DNA of 18,476 nt from Pseudomonadales bacterium (GTDB taxonomy: Bacteria; Pseudomonadota; Gammaproteobacteria; Pseudomonadales; Azotimanducaceae), in contig JAPKEK010000003.1 of NCBI GenBank assembly GCA_028822125.1, forward strand, positions 1 through 18,476, read 5' to 3'. Position 1 is the stretch's first letter. Each line of letters opens with the position of its first letter. The notes below the pieces were generated by a model, which did no database searches, was not told the origin of the DNA, and saw nothing but the letters and a program-made list of their open reading frames with translations. Positions 8,560-15,998 of this stretch are shown here, in pieces. A program made the translations under genes and the position numbers.

Positions 8560-9516
8560 CTAACCCTTCGGTTGATCCAGATATTCACTCAACCCATAAC
8601 CCACTCGGCCATCATCGAGAGTGTATTCTGTCATGCCCTCGCCAACGTGCGTGTTCTCACCGCTGCGGCGGTTTCGCAGTGGGATATAACCCATTACCCG
8701 ACCTTTAAGCTGCCGCTGAGTCCCGTCCTGCATCTCTATATCTGCTGTTAAGCGGCTATGATATCGACTGTCTGGAAGATACTCGGTCGACAGCCGAGCG
8801 GATTTCATGGCTACCAGTTCCGATCCCTGTTGAAAAAGACCTCTACCCACTCCTTCGCCATTGGTCGTTATCACCATACCCAGATCATCGCCAAAATTTC
8901 CCGTAATCCATCGATAAGACGGTGTTGCCTGCCAGAATCTTGGTCCCCAGGAGTGATCGCGCATGCCCCAGCCACTGAAGCTGATAGGGTCTTCATCGGC
9001 CAGGGTCAGGCTGCCGGTTATGCTCATATGCTGCTCAGTATGTGAACGGGCAAACTCGTTACCGTCATCCGCCTTACCGACGTGACCATAAAGCGGCCCG
9101 ACTGCCGAATGGACCAGATCGATTGTGATCGGCTTTCTGGGGTTTGATTTGAATGCCTTACCGGGGTCTTGCATGTCCATTGGCCTGGCCATGAACAGAG
9201 GCTGCCCTGTATAAAGCGTGCGAATTCGCTCGCCGGGTTCCTGGACATCGATAAGCAGTCCGCCGGCATTCCAGCTTTTGTTATCAGCAATATCAGGCTT
9301 GGCGTAATTAAAATACGCAGACCCATCGGGGTTCCAGACGATGACGGTAACTTCTGCATAACCCTCGTTAGCGCGATTACCAATCCTGACGAAGCCACCC
9401 CTGTTCTGCTGCCGGTCGAAGAAATTAAAATATACAGACTCGTTAAAATTCGGTTCAGGCCCGAGTTCGTGAGTGTAATCATCCTCTGGTCGTATATTGC
9501 CGATGATCTTTGTCAT
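8560..9516 (-). CDS. CrtC/AttH-like beta-barrel protein of unknown function
   Basis: A 318-aa protein without signal peptide or membrane segment. It is rich in short beta strands and aromatic residues. The most characteristic stretch is FSGWGMRDHSWGPR (about 178-191). A D-x-SWG-x-R signature of this kind occurs in the lipocalin-like CrtC/AttH fold and in related uncharacterised families (DUF7064/7065 type) found near fatty-acid, terpenoid or steroid catabolism genes. I base this on motif memory and have not run a search. Relatives such as CrtC hydrate a double bond in carotenoid synthesis, so action on a hydrophobic substrate is conceivable but unproven. The start is ATG at 9516 with AGG six bases upstream. 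The gene diverges from the ACAD pair over a 128-bp shared spacer. Confidence 0.7.
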   Translation of the reverse strand: MTKIIGNIRPEDDYTHELGPEPNFNESVYFNFFDRQQNRGGFVRIGNRANEGYAEVTVIVWNPDGSAYFNYAKPDIADNKSWNAGGLLIDVQEPGERIRTLYTGQPLFMARPMDMQDPGKAFKSNPRKPITIDLVHSAVGPLYGHVGKADDGNEFARSHTEQHMSITGSLTLADEDPISFSGWGMRDHSWGPRFWQATPSYRWITGNFGDDLGMVITTNGEGVGRGLFQQGSELVAMKSARLSTEYLPDSRYHSRLTADIEMQDGTQRQLKGRVMGYIPLRNRRSGENTHVGEGMTEYTLDDGRVGYGLSEYLDQPKG

Positions 9517-9583
9517 GCGCTGCCTATATTATTCACCTTATGATTCTAAGACTATCACAATCGATAAAACCATATTACAGCAC

Positions 9584-9612
9584 TTGGCTTCTGGTCAATA
9601 ATCGGGTAGAAC
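9584..9612 (+). promoter_or_regulatory. Possible promoter of the acyl-CoA dehydrogenase pair
   Basis: TTGGCT (9584-9589, 4 of 6) and TAGAAC (9607-9612, 4 of 6) are separated by 17 bases and lie 32 bp before the first ACAD start. The spacing is good and the hexamers are only fair. Confidence 0.35.
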
Positions 9613-9644
9613 ACTCCTCGTAATAACAACGATAGGATGGCGCA

Positions 9645-10889
9645 ATGGCTGCAGCAGATCGAAAGGACACAACCGAGCAGGCGGAATTTCGGGAACAGTG
9701 CCAGAAATGGCTAAAAGCAAACCATCCGGGCAGGCCCCCGGTACAATTACCACAGGGCGCACTTGAGCTCAGCGATCCTGCTGCTATGCAATGGCTGCAG
9801 CAATGGCAAAAATCAGCATACGATGCTGGCCTTATAGGCTGCGACTATCCCCTGGACGTGGGAGGACGAGGAAAAGAAAACTGCCAGGGCATTGCCAATC
9901 AGGAAATGCAGAAAGCCAAAACGCCTTATCTACCCAATATTATCGGTATGGGTATGGCTGCGCCTACCATCTTTTTTCATTGTCAGGATGAGGTAAAAGC
10001 AGAACTATTACCGAAACTGCTATCCGGTGAAGAAATCTGGTGCCAGGGATTCAGCGAGCCCGGTGCCGGTTCTGACCTCGCCAATCAACAGACTTTTGCC
10101 GAGAAAGATGGTGACAACTGGGTTATCAATGGTCATAAAGTGTGGACATCGCTCGCCCACTTTGCTGACTGGATGATTCTGCTTTGCCGCACCGATAAGT
10201 CGGACAAATATAATGGCCTGTCTTATTTTTCGGTTCCGATCAAGGCAGCGCTGGGTAAAGGTGTTACCGTGCGACCGTTGATCAAAATGACCGGTCAAAC
10301 CGGTTTCAACGAAGTACTGTTCGACAACCTGGTCATTTCAGACCGCTACCGGATGGACGATGTAGGTGCAGGCTGGAAAGTTGCTATGACAACCCTAGCG
10401 CATGAACGTGGCGCCGGAACACTGGTCACGCCTGCCTCAGGCGGCATGGCAATCGAAGAAGAAAGCGGCGTATCCGCAGGCAACATCGATTCGCTTATCA
10501 GTCTGGCTAAACAACAGCATCGAGGCGCCGGGCGAGCGGCAGACGATGCCTCGCTTCGCGATGAAATAATGAAACTCATGATAAGACAGGAGGCTCTGCG
10601 CCAGAACAGCCGCAGGGCTGGTGTGCCAGAGCTCAATGATCATCCCATGCGCATCCCATTGCAGGGTAAGTTAGTTGGCACCGAGCTTAATCAGGATATA
10701 GCTGAGACAGCCTACAGAATAGAAGGCGCTGCCAGCACGCTGTATGTCAATGATCCGAACGCGCCTGCTGCCGGTCAATGGCCGCTGGCCTACATGAACA
10801 GCTTCGGGGTCACCATTGCCGCCGGCGCCAACGAAGTCCAACGAAACATTCTGGGTGAGCGTGTGCTCGGCCTAGCCAAGTCAAAATAG
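9645..10889 (+). CDS. Acyl-CoA dehydrogenase, probable catalytic subunit
   Basis: A 414-aa flavoenzyme that introduces an alpha,beta double bond into an acyl-CoA and hands electrons to ETF. The substrate/FAD loop GFSEPGAGSDLA is at 135-146, followed by NGHKVWTSLAHFADW (162-176). At the C terminus IAAGANEVQRNILGERVLGL has Ala where medium-chain enzymes carry the catalytic Glu. Glu254, in LAHERGAG, sits where isovaleryl- and long-chain-CoA dehydrogenases place their base on helix G, so it is the likely catalytic residue. The start is ATG at 9645 with AGGA upstream. The next ACAD gene starts ten bases after the stop, so the two are almost certainly co-transcribed. The actual acyl substrate is unknown. 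Confidence 0.92.
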   Translation: MAAADRKDTTEQAEFREQCQKWLKANHPGRPPVQLPQGALELSDPAAMQWLQQWQKSAYDAGLIGCDYPLDVGGRGKENCQGIANQEMQKAKTPYLPNIIGMGMAAPTIFFHCQDEVKAELLPKLLSGEEIWCQGFSEPGAGSDLANQQTFAEKDGDNWVINGHKVWTSLAHFADWMILLCRTDKSDKYNGLSYFSVPIKAALGKGVTVRPLIKMTGQTGFNEVLFDNLVISDRYRMDDVGAGWKVAMTTLAHERGAGTLVTPASGGMAIEEESGVSAGNIDSLISLAKQQHRGAGRAADDASLRDEIMKLMIRQEALRQNSRRAGVPELNDHPMRIPLQGKLVGTELNQDIAETAYRIEGAASTLYVNDPNAPAAGQWPLAYMNSFGVTIAAGANEVQRNILGERVLGLAKSK

Positions 10890-10898
10890 GAGAACATC

Positions 10899-12041
10899 AT
10901 GGCAGTAGAACCCAAAAATTTTGGATTCGGGGAAGATGAAACCATGCTCCGAGACTCGGCCCGTAAATTCATGTCAGACCATTGTTCTACAGACAAACTT
11001 CACTCTCTGGTCGCCTCCGATTACCAGATTGACCGAGACAATCTATGCCTGTGGGATAAGGGCCTGTGGCAACAGATTGTGGAATTGGGCTGGCCGGCTG
11101 TTTGCGTACCCGAAGCCAATGGGGGTATTGGCATGCCCCTGGTAGCCGCTGTCGCGCTGGCTGAAGAAATCGGTAAAGCAGGATTTCCCTCGCCCCTGCT
11201 CGGCATATTCAATTCGACTTTTGTTTTAAGGGCATGTGATTCTGCCGCAGCGCACCAGGCACTGGCCAGTATCGCCGGTGGTAAAACCATGACTCTGGCA
11301 ATCACTAACGCGGCAGGCTCATGGCACAGCGATCATACCGACGTTGAGGTCAATAAAGATGGTTCGCTAACCGGTGGCGCTTATTTTGTTCAGGATGCCC
11401 GCAAGTGCGAACAGTTTCTAATCAGCGCTCGCAGCGATAATGGTGTAGGGCTTTACCTGGTTGACGCTTCAGCCTCTGGACTGACGCTCATACCCGACAG
11501 CATTGTCGACCTGACACGCGACCAGGCGCATCTCAGTTTGAGCGATGTTGCGGCTGTTGAAGTGGCCAGCCCAGGCAGGGGTAGCGACGCAATCGCTAAA
11601 GCTATCCCGGCCATTTTATGTATTGTATCCGCGGATATGGTCGGCGCAGGCGAATGGCTGCTCCAGACCACCGTTGAATACGCTAAAACCCGCATTCAGT
11701 TCGACCATCCCCTGGGCTTCTTTCAGGCAGTCAAGCACCCACTGGTGAACGTCATGCTACAAATCGATAATGCAAAATCCCTGACCTATCATGCTGCCAG
11801 TGCGTTCGATCATGTTCCCGAAAATGCCGAGCGAAGCGCGCGTATGGCTAAGTCAGAGGCCAGTGACATGGCCGTTTTCTCATCAAGTCGTGCCGTCCAG
11901 TTTCATGGCGGTATTGGTTTTACATGGGAATGTTATGTTCACCTATTTTTCAAGCGACAAATGCATAATCAGGTCATGTATGGCGATGCCAAATATCAAC
12001 GAGCACACCTTGCCAATAGCATTATGGGACCGGTTAGCTAA
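10899..12041 (+). CDS. Acyl-CoA dehydrogenase-like partner subunit
   Basis: A 380-aa ACAD-fold protein translated from an ATG with AGGAG just upstream, nine bases after the previous stop. It keeps the C-terminal FAD-contact segments YAKTRIQFDHPLGFFQAVKH (261-280) and FHGGIGFTWE (335-344). It lacks the GFSEPGAGSD loop: the equivalent region reads MTLAITNAAGSWHSDHTDVE. It also lacks a Glu at either known base position: helix G reads CIVSADMVGAGEWLL, and there is no YEG-type motif. This matches the non-catalytic subunit of alpha2beta2 ACADs such as the FadE28-FadE29 and ChsE pairs of steroid-degrading actinobacteria. FAD would then be bound across the heterodimer interface. Confidence 0.9.
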   Translation: MAVEPKNFGFGEDETMLRDSARKFMSDHCSTDKLHSLVASDYQIDRDNLCLWDKGLWQQIVELGWPAVCVPEANGGIGMPLVAAVALAEEIGKAGFPSPLLGIFNSTFVLRACDSAAAHQALASIAGGKTMTLAITNAAGSWHSDHTDVEVNKDGSLTGGAYFVQDARKCEQFLISARSDNGVGLYLVDASASGLTLIPDSIVDLTRDQAHLSLSDVAAVEVASPGRGSDAIAKAIPAILCIVSADMVGAGEWLLQTTVEYAKTRIQFDHPLGFFQAVKHPLVNVMLQIDNAKSLTYHAASAFDHVPENAERSARMAKSEASDMAVFSSSRAVQFHGGIGFTWECYVHLFFKRQMHNQVMYGDAKYQRAHLANSIMGPVS

Positions 12042-12058
12042 ACCAGATTCAATGCCTG

Positions 12059-12085
12059 CTGGGCAGCGATGACCGGCGCTGCCAG
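12059..12085. terminator. GC-rich hairpin between convergent ACAD and crotonase genes
   Basis: GGCAGCG (12062-12068) and CGCTGCC (12077-12083) form a perfect seven-base stem around an eight-base loop; CTG/CAG can extend it with one bulge. The hairpin nearly fills the 45-bp gap between the two stop codons. There is no T-run on either strand, so it may act as a weak bidirectional terminator or a 3'-end stabiliser. Confidence 0.42.
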
Positions 12086-12086
12086 G

Positions 12087-12896
12087 TTACCTACCTTTAA
12101 AAACCGGTGGCTGTTTATTCACGAAAGCCTGGCTGGCTGCTTTATGATCCTCGGTCATGAAGCACCGCATCATGTGCATGGCTTCCCGGTCAAAAACATC
12201 TGCCAGGGTGCCGCTCTGCGCCTGGTTCAGGTTCTTTTTCATATAACCCAAGGCCACCGTCGGTAACCCGGCAAGATAGCTTGCGTAGGCAGTGGTCTGC
12301 GCCTCGAAGGTTTCAGCAGGCGCCACTTTGGTCACCAGGCCCATATTATAGGCTTCCTGGCCAGTGATAATATCAGCCGTAAAGTAAAGTTCCCGGGCTT
12401 TAGCTGCACCGACCAGATAGGGTAGAAAGTAGGAACCGCCATAATCACCGGACGCACCAATCTTGGAAAATGCAGTAGTGATCTTAGCGGTATCCAGGGC
12501 AAAGCGAAGATCACAAGCCAGGGCCAGGGACAATCCTGCACCTGCGGCGGGCCCCGGGATGACTGCCAGGGTCGGCTTGGGCATTTCATGTAGCCAGCGG
12601 GATAATTCCATACCTCGACGCAGATTATGAACGCGCTCCTCCAAGGACGTCACCGCTGGGCTCTGATCGCCTTCACCCGGGCTCAAAGCAAAACCCTTTA
12701 CATCCCCGCCAGCGCAAAAGGCACCTCCGGCGCCTGTCAGCACAACCAGCCTGACACTGGCATCTGCAGCCACTCTTGGAATCGCCTCGTTCAGTTTGTC
12801 CATCATCGGTCCGCTCATCGCGTTGCGCACTTCTGGTCGATTCATGGTCAGTGTGCAGATCCCTGCATCGTGAGTTTCTATCAGGTGGTCTGGCAT
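12087..12896 (-). CDS. Enoyl-CoA hydratase/isomerase (crotonase) family protein, non-classical active site
   Basis: A 269-aa crotonase. The oxyanion-hole regions are clear: FCAGGDVKG (60-68) and PGPAAGAGLSLALACD (115-129). The two glutamates used by classical enoyl-CoA hydratase are replaced: the residue after GAGL is Ser123, and the FGQPE-type position is Lys145 (TAFSKIG). Asp151, in SGDYGGSYFLP, matches the Asp of the PDxGG motif used by PaaG-type isomerases. This favours double-bond isomerisation, or another enolate reaction, over water addition. It does not carry the signature of feruloyl-CoA hydratase-lyase. The start is ATG at 12896, preceded by AAAGGAG on the minus strand. It converges on the ACAD pair, so it is not in the same transcript. 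Confidence 0.9.
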   Translation of the reverse strand: MPDHLIETHDAGICTLTMNRPEVRNAMSGPMMDKLNEAIPRVAADASVRLVVLTGAGGAFCAGGDVKGFALSPGEGDQSPAVTSLEERVHNLRRGMELSRWLHEMPKPTLAVIPGPAAGAGLSLALACDLRFALDTAKITTAFSKIGASGDYGGSYFLPYLVGAAKARELYFTADIITGQEAYNMGLVTKVAPAETFEAQTTAYASYLAGLPTVALGYMKKNLNQAQSGTLADVFDREAMHMMRCFMTEDHKAASQAFVNKQPPVFKGR

Positions 12897-12982
12897 TGAG
12901 CACTCCTTTCAGCTTTGTTATGACATAATCCAGAGCATACACTGCTCACTCAGCTGAAGGGAAACCAAACAAAAGCAGACTG

Positions 12983-13192
12983 ATGAATGCCCCTGATTTC
13001 AAAATTGTCTCCACGCGTTTATTCGACGCTGCTGTGGCTGCCTTTGCGGTAACGGATCAGCATGAATTTCTGGAAAGCAGGTATCTGGACAGTAATGGCA
13101 AGATAATTGCCAAAGTCGTTCGCCATGAAAACAAGGATGGTGCGCTTTTAGCCGAGGCTGATCTGATGATATCTACAGATCTGGGAAAAAGA

Positions 13193-13201
<9 letters not shown>
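12983..13201 (+). CDS. Small hypothetical ORF overlapping the SRP RNA gene
   Basis: A 72-aa ORF from ATG at 12983 to TAG at 13201; I do not recognise the product. The first 65 residues look protein-like: an amphipathic helix (RLFDAAVAAFAV), then alternating strands (SRYLDSNGKIIAKVVRHE). There is no good ribosome binding site: GAAGGGA lies about 20 bases upstream. The last residues (LGKRPP) are encoded by the T-run terminator and the 3' stem of the convergent ffs gene, overlapping the RNA by nine bases. It may be a real small protein, the remnant of a longer gene cut by ffs, or a spurious frame. It diverges from the crotonase gene. Confidence 0.4.
13186..13190 (-). terminator. U-run ending the SRP RNA transcript
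   Basis: Directly after the closing stem of the SRP RNA, the minus strand reads GTGGTC and then five T residues (13190 down to 13186). The long RNA hairpin followed by this U-run gives an intrinsic terminator, as in other ffs genes. Confidence 0.7.
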
Positions 13202-13292
<91 letters not shown>

Positions 13293-13299
13293 AGAAACA

Positions 13300-13328
13300 A
13301 GTATAAAACAATTGGACCGGCTTGGCAC
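13300..13328 (-). promoter_or_regulatory. Promoter of ffs
   Basis: On the minus strand, GTGCCA (13328-13323, 4 of 6) and TATACT (13305-13300, 5 of 6) are 17 bases apart. Transcription about seven bases past the -10 would start at 13292-13293, exactly where the paired 5' arm of the SRP RNA begins. Confidence 0.65.
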
Positions 13329-13363
13329 TAGGCTCCGGGGCAAAGCAATATTTTTTAATGATG

Positions 13364-13918
13364 CTAGGGCCAACGCTGCATTAATTCCCCCGGTACCACA
13401 GGGCGCACCGGTTTCAACCTGCCTTCAATTTCACCGAGATAGAGAAAACCCACTATCTGTTCATTTTCAAGCAGGCCCAGGCCGGATTTTACGATTTCAT
13501 CGTAGGCCATTGCGCCGGTTCGCCACATGGCACCATAGCCCAATGCAAAAATTGCCTGAGAAATATTCTGCAAGGCAATGCCCGCGCTCAGCAACTGCTC
13601 TATCTCGGGTACTTTCACATGCTCGGTCAGGCGGGCTATGCCGACAACAATAAGCGGCGCTCTCAGTGGCTTTCGCCTTATTTTATCAAGATCAGCCTGA
13701 GTTGACTCCGGCTCCCGGCGGGTCTGGGCCGAAACGAAGAGATCGCCCAGCGCTGTCAACCCTTCACCGGAGATGACCAGGCAACGAAACGGTTTGAGCT
13801 GGGCATGATCTGGCGCCCTGGCCGCAGCGGCTTCCAGTCCAGACATTATCTCATCTGGAATATCACCGCTTAATCGAGGCGATGAAACCCGTTGTGTTAT
13901 CCACTCTAAGCGATCCAT
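13364..13918 (-). CDS. ydjA: Nitroreductase family protein, YdjA-like
   Basis: A 184-aa FMN-dependent reductase of the small YdjA type; length is nearly identical to E. coli YdjA (183 aa). Shared features are the N-terminal RVSSPRL for FMN phosphate contact (10-16), ARAPDHAQLKPF (33-44), RAPLIVVG (about 85-92), the helix with LSAGIALQNISQA (109-121), GYGAMWRTGA (about 127-136) and VGFLYLGEIEG near the C terminus. YdjA binds FMN weakly and reduces nitro compounds or quinones in vitro; the physiological substrate is not known. The start is ATG at 13918 behind a perfect AGGAGG six bases upstream, which suggests strong translation. ffs follows on the same strand with its own promoter. Confidence 0.9.
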   Translation of the reverse strand: MDRLEWITQRVSSPRLSGDIPDEIMSGLEAAAARAPDHAQLKPFRCLVISGEGLTALGDLFVSAQTRREPESTQADLDKIRRKPLRAPLIVVGIARLTEHVKVPEIEQLLSAGIALQNISQAIFALGYGAMWRTGAMAYDEIVKSGLGLLENEQIVGFLYLGEIEGRLKPVRPVVPGELMQRWP

Positions 13919-14114
13919 GTGCTTCCTCCTGTGGCCTGCACCACGACTGGCCTGACTCTGCCTTCTGCAGCCTGCTGGTAGTGCTGACGCCTTAACCAGT
14001 TGCCATCTGCCGCAGGCATCAATTATGCCAGATCCAAAAATATCCTGCGCCTATGGCACCAGACATTGGTACACTTAACAGGCCATTTACCCATTCAACA
14101 GAACGGCATCCCAC

Positions 14115-14837
14115 ATGATACATGACCATCGACCGTTCCTGATTAAGCAAACCTACCACCGACTTGAACACTGGTACGCTCGCCAGTTCATCCAGCCGCA
14201 ACTCGCCGACCTAGGCCAAGGGTATCATATGATGAAACCCTGGAATATTGATGTCCATGGCAGCGAAATTCGTATTGGCAAGCACGTTCATATCGTCACG
14301 GCAAAGGATCGGCGAGTGTCGCTGTCAACCTGGCAATTTCAAGACCTGCAGGGACACATCAATATAGGGGATCATGTACTATTGTGCCCCGGCGTACGGC
14401 TCGACTCTGCCTCACAGATAGCAATCGGTGACAATTGTATGCTGGCTGCGGGTAGTTATGTTACCGATGCTGACTGGCATGACCTGTACGACCGAACTCG
14501 CGTCATTGGCACCACCCGGCCAGTCACCCTGGCAGATAATGTCTGGATAGGCGATGGCAGCATTATCTGTAAAGGCGTCAGTATCGGTAAAAACAGTGTT
14601 GTTGGCGCGGGTTCAGTGGTCGCAAGAGATATACCGGAGAACGTGATTGCTGCGGGAAATCCGGCAAAAGTCCTGCGAGAACTTGACCCGGCAAAAGAAC
14701 TGGTAACACGACGGGAAATATTTCGAGATCCGCAGGCGCTTCAGCAACGCAACGAGCAGATCGATCGTTATGCGCTGCATAACAATTCCCTATCAGGCTG
14801 GTTTAGATCTGCCTTCTTTCCCAGAAGAGGTGACTGA
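14115..14837 (+). CDS. Acyltransferase with left-handed beta-helix (hexapeptide repeats)
   Basis: A 240-aa soluble protein. Residues about 45-190 form hexapeptide repeats: IRIGKHVHI, INIGDHVLL, IAIGDNCML, VTLADNVWIGDGSII, VSIGKNSVVGAGSVV. These end in AAGNPAKVLR, the closing signature of the CysE/LacA/WcaF-like group. His residues in DADWHDLYDR (around 118-127) could supply the catalytic base. The enzymes usually work as trimers and acetylate sugars or other hydroxyl acceptors from acetyl-CoA; the acceptor is not evident. An N-terminal extension (1-45) and a C-terminal tail rich in Arg and Gln flank the helix. The start ATG at 14115 has no clear ribosome binding site. No cell-envelope polysaccharide genes are nearby. 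Confidence 0.85.
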   Translation: MIHDHRPFLIKQTYHRLEHWYARQFIQPQLADLGQGYHMMKPWNIDVHGSEIRIGKHVHIVTAKDRRVSLSTWQFQDLQGHINIGDHVLLCPGVRLDSASQIAIGDNCMLAAGSYVTDADWHDLYDRTRVIGTTRPVTLADNVWIGDGSIICKGVSIGKNSVVGAGSVVARDIPENVIAAGNPAKVLRELDPAKELVTRREIFRDPQALQQRNEQIDRYALHNNSLSGWFRSAFFPRRGD

Positions 14838-14925
14838 ACACGCAGCAGGGACAAGTCGGTAACAAATAACGCAGTACCGTGGTCAAGTTGATGATCCAAC
14901 ACGAAGGCCTATCCATCACTGAGCA

Positions 14926-15744
14926 TCACTGCCGATAGTTACGTCGGTAAGGCCAATCCTCAAAGCCTACCCATCGATGAGAATTAATGTCCACACCGCC
15001 TCGACGGGTAAATTCAGCGGCAACCACCAGTTTTTCAGGCGCACAATGCTGCATAATGTCCAGAAAGATTCTCTCCGATACCTGTTCGGCAAATTCTTCA
15101 TGCTCCCGGTAGGACAATAGATACTGAAGCAATCGCTTTTTATCCATTTCATGACCCGCATAGCCTACCAGCACCCTTGCATAATCGGGTTGACCCGTAA
15201 TTGGGCACAGCGATCTGAACAGATCTGTGTAGAGCGTCTGTTCGACTTTGTTGTCGCCGATCTTTGCTAACTGCCCAGGCTCATAACTGAACGCCGTCAT
15301 CTCGATATCCAGTCTATCCAGGCATTGAACGGCGGGATCAACACTGCCAACCAGGCTACCTTCGAAAGGGATAATCGCAACCCCTACCGGCGCCTGCGCC
15401 ACCGCCGACAGGTCAGCTTCCAATCGCGCTAAAACGTCTGTTTCTGAATCAAAGAAAGTACCACTGAATGATCCCAGGTATAGCTTCACCGATTTAGATT
15501 CTATCAGCATGGGAGACGTTGCTGGCACCTCAAACTGAATCATGCCAATGACCGGTTTACCGGATGCGGATAACCAGGAGAACTCATAGCCATTCCATAC
15601 CTCCCGGCCTGAGAACGGCAGGGCGCTGCTGGCCTTGATGCCGATTTTCTCACGCTGCAGCTGGCGGCTTATAGGATACAAAAGCGCCGGTGCATACTGA
15701 TTGGTGTAGCTCGTCGAGCCGGAGCCTAAACTAAGTTCTGCCAT
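14926..15744 (-). CDS. queF: NADPH-dependent 7-cyano-7-deazaguanine (preQ0) reductase, long type
   Basis: This enzyme reduces preQ0 nitrile to preQ1 amine in queuosine biosynthesis for tRNA. Counting from the chosen start (272 aa): LGSGSTSY (6-13), the substrate-binding IESKS (81-85), the catalytic SLCPITGQPD with Cys180 and Asp187, REHEEF (213-218), and RRGGVDIN (247-254). Size matches the long QueF form (E. coli, 282 aa). The frame stays open up to an ATG at 15843, but that start would lie upstream of the visible promoter and add residues foreign to the family. ATG at 15744 has GAGG nine bases before it; ATG at 15759 is the only close competitor. No other que genes are nearby. Confidence 0.94.
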   Translation of the reverse strand: MAELSLGSGSTSYTNQYAPALLYPISRQLQREKIGIKASSALPFSGREVWNGYEFSWLSASGKPVIGMIQFEVPATSPMLIESKSVKLYLGSFSGTFFDSETDVLARLEADLSAVAQAPVGVAIIPFEGSLVGSVDPAVQCLDRLDIEMTAFSYEPGQLAKIGDNKVEQTLYTDLFRSLCPITGQPDYARVLVGYAGHEMDKKRLLQYLLSYREHEEFAEQVSERIFLDIMQHCAPEKLVVAAEFTRRGGVDINSHRWVGFEDWPYRRNYRQ

Positions 15745-15771
15745 AATCTCTGACCTCATGTAATCTCGGCG

Positions 15772-15800
15772 ATTTGAGTGGATTACAATGACCTTGTCAA
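15772..15800 (-). promoter_or_regulatory. Promoter of queF
   Basis: The minus strand has a perfect TTGACA (15800-15795), a 17-base spacer and TCAAAT (15777-15772, 4 of 6). The expected transcript starts near 15765. That leaves room for a short leader with a GAGG site before ATG at 15744, and rules out translation from 15843 on this transcript. No preQ1 riboswitch fits in such a leader. Confidence 0.55.
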
Positions 15801-15909
15801 TGTCCAAAGTAAACAAAGAGCCTCTATCGGGATTATTCCCCATGCTACTGCAGATAGGCAGCGGGTTGCCGCCTGGGTCAAATAAACTTCGCGACTACCC
15901 GTGATCGCA

Positions 15910-15938
15910 CTGGCAGTTAACTTGAAATGGTTTATGCT
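15910..15938 (+). promoter_or_regulatory. Possible promoter of the TonB-dependent receptor gene
   Basis: CTGGCA (15910-15915, 4 of 6), 17 bases, TATGCT (15933-15938, 4 of 6), about 60 bp ahead of the receptor start. The geometry is good and the hexamers fair. I saw no clear Fur-like or other operator in the spacer. Confidence 0.38.
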
Positions 15939-15998
15939 TAGCAACTCGATAAGACCACAGATACTCCCAAACCAAACCTGAGCGAAAGACGTCTGCCC

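Noticed and set aside
12087..12896. Assignment of the crotonase as feruloyl-CoA hydratase-lyase (Ech) partner of the ligase
   Set aside because: It lacks the Ech signature and both catalytic glutamates, and lies 7 kb away on a separate transcript.
14009..14017. GCCGCAGGC, matching the core of the 5197 tandem repeat
   Set aside because: Only nine bases match and the flanks differ; chance is enough in DNA of this composition.
15745..15998. preQ1 riboswitch upstream of queF
   Set aside because: The leader predicted from the promoter is only about 20 bases, and no preQ1 aptamer core was found on either strand of the spacer.
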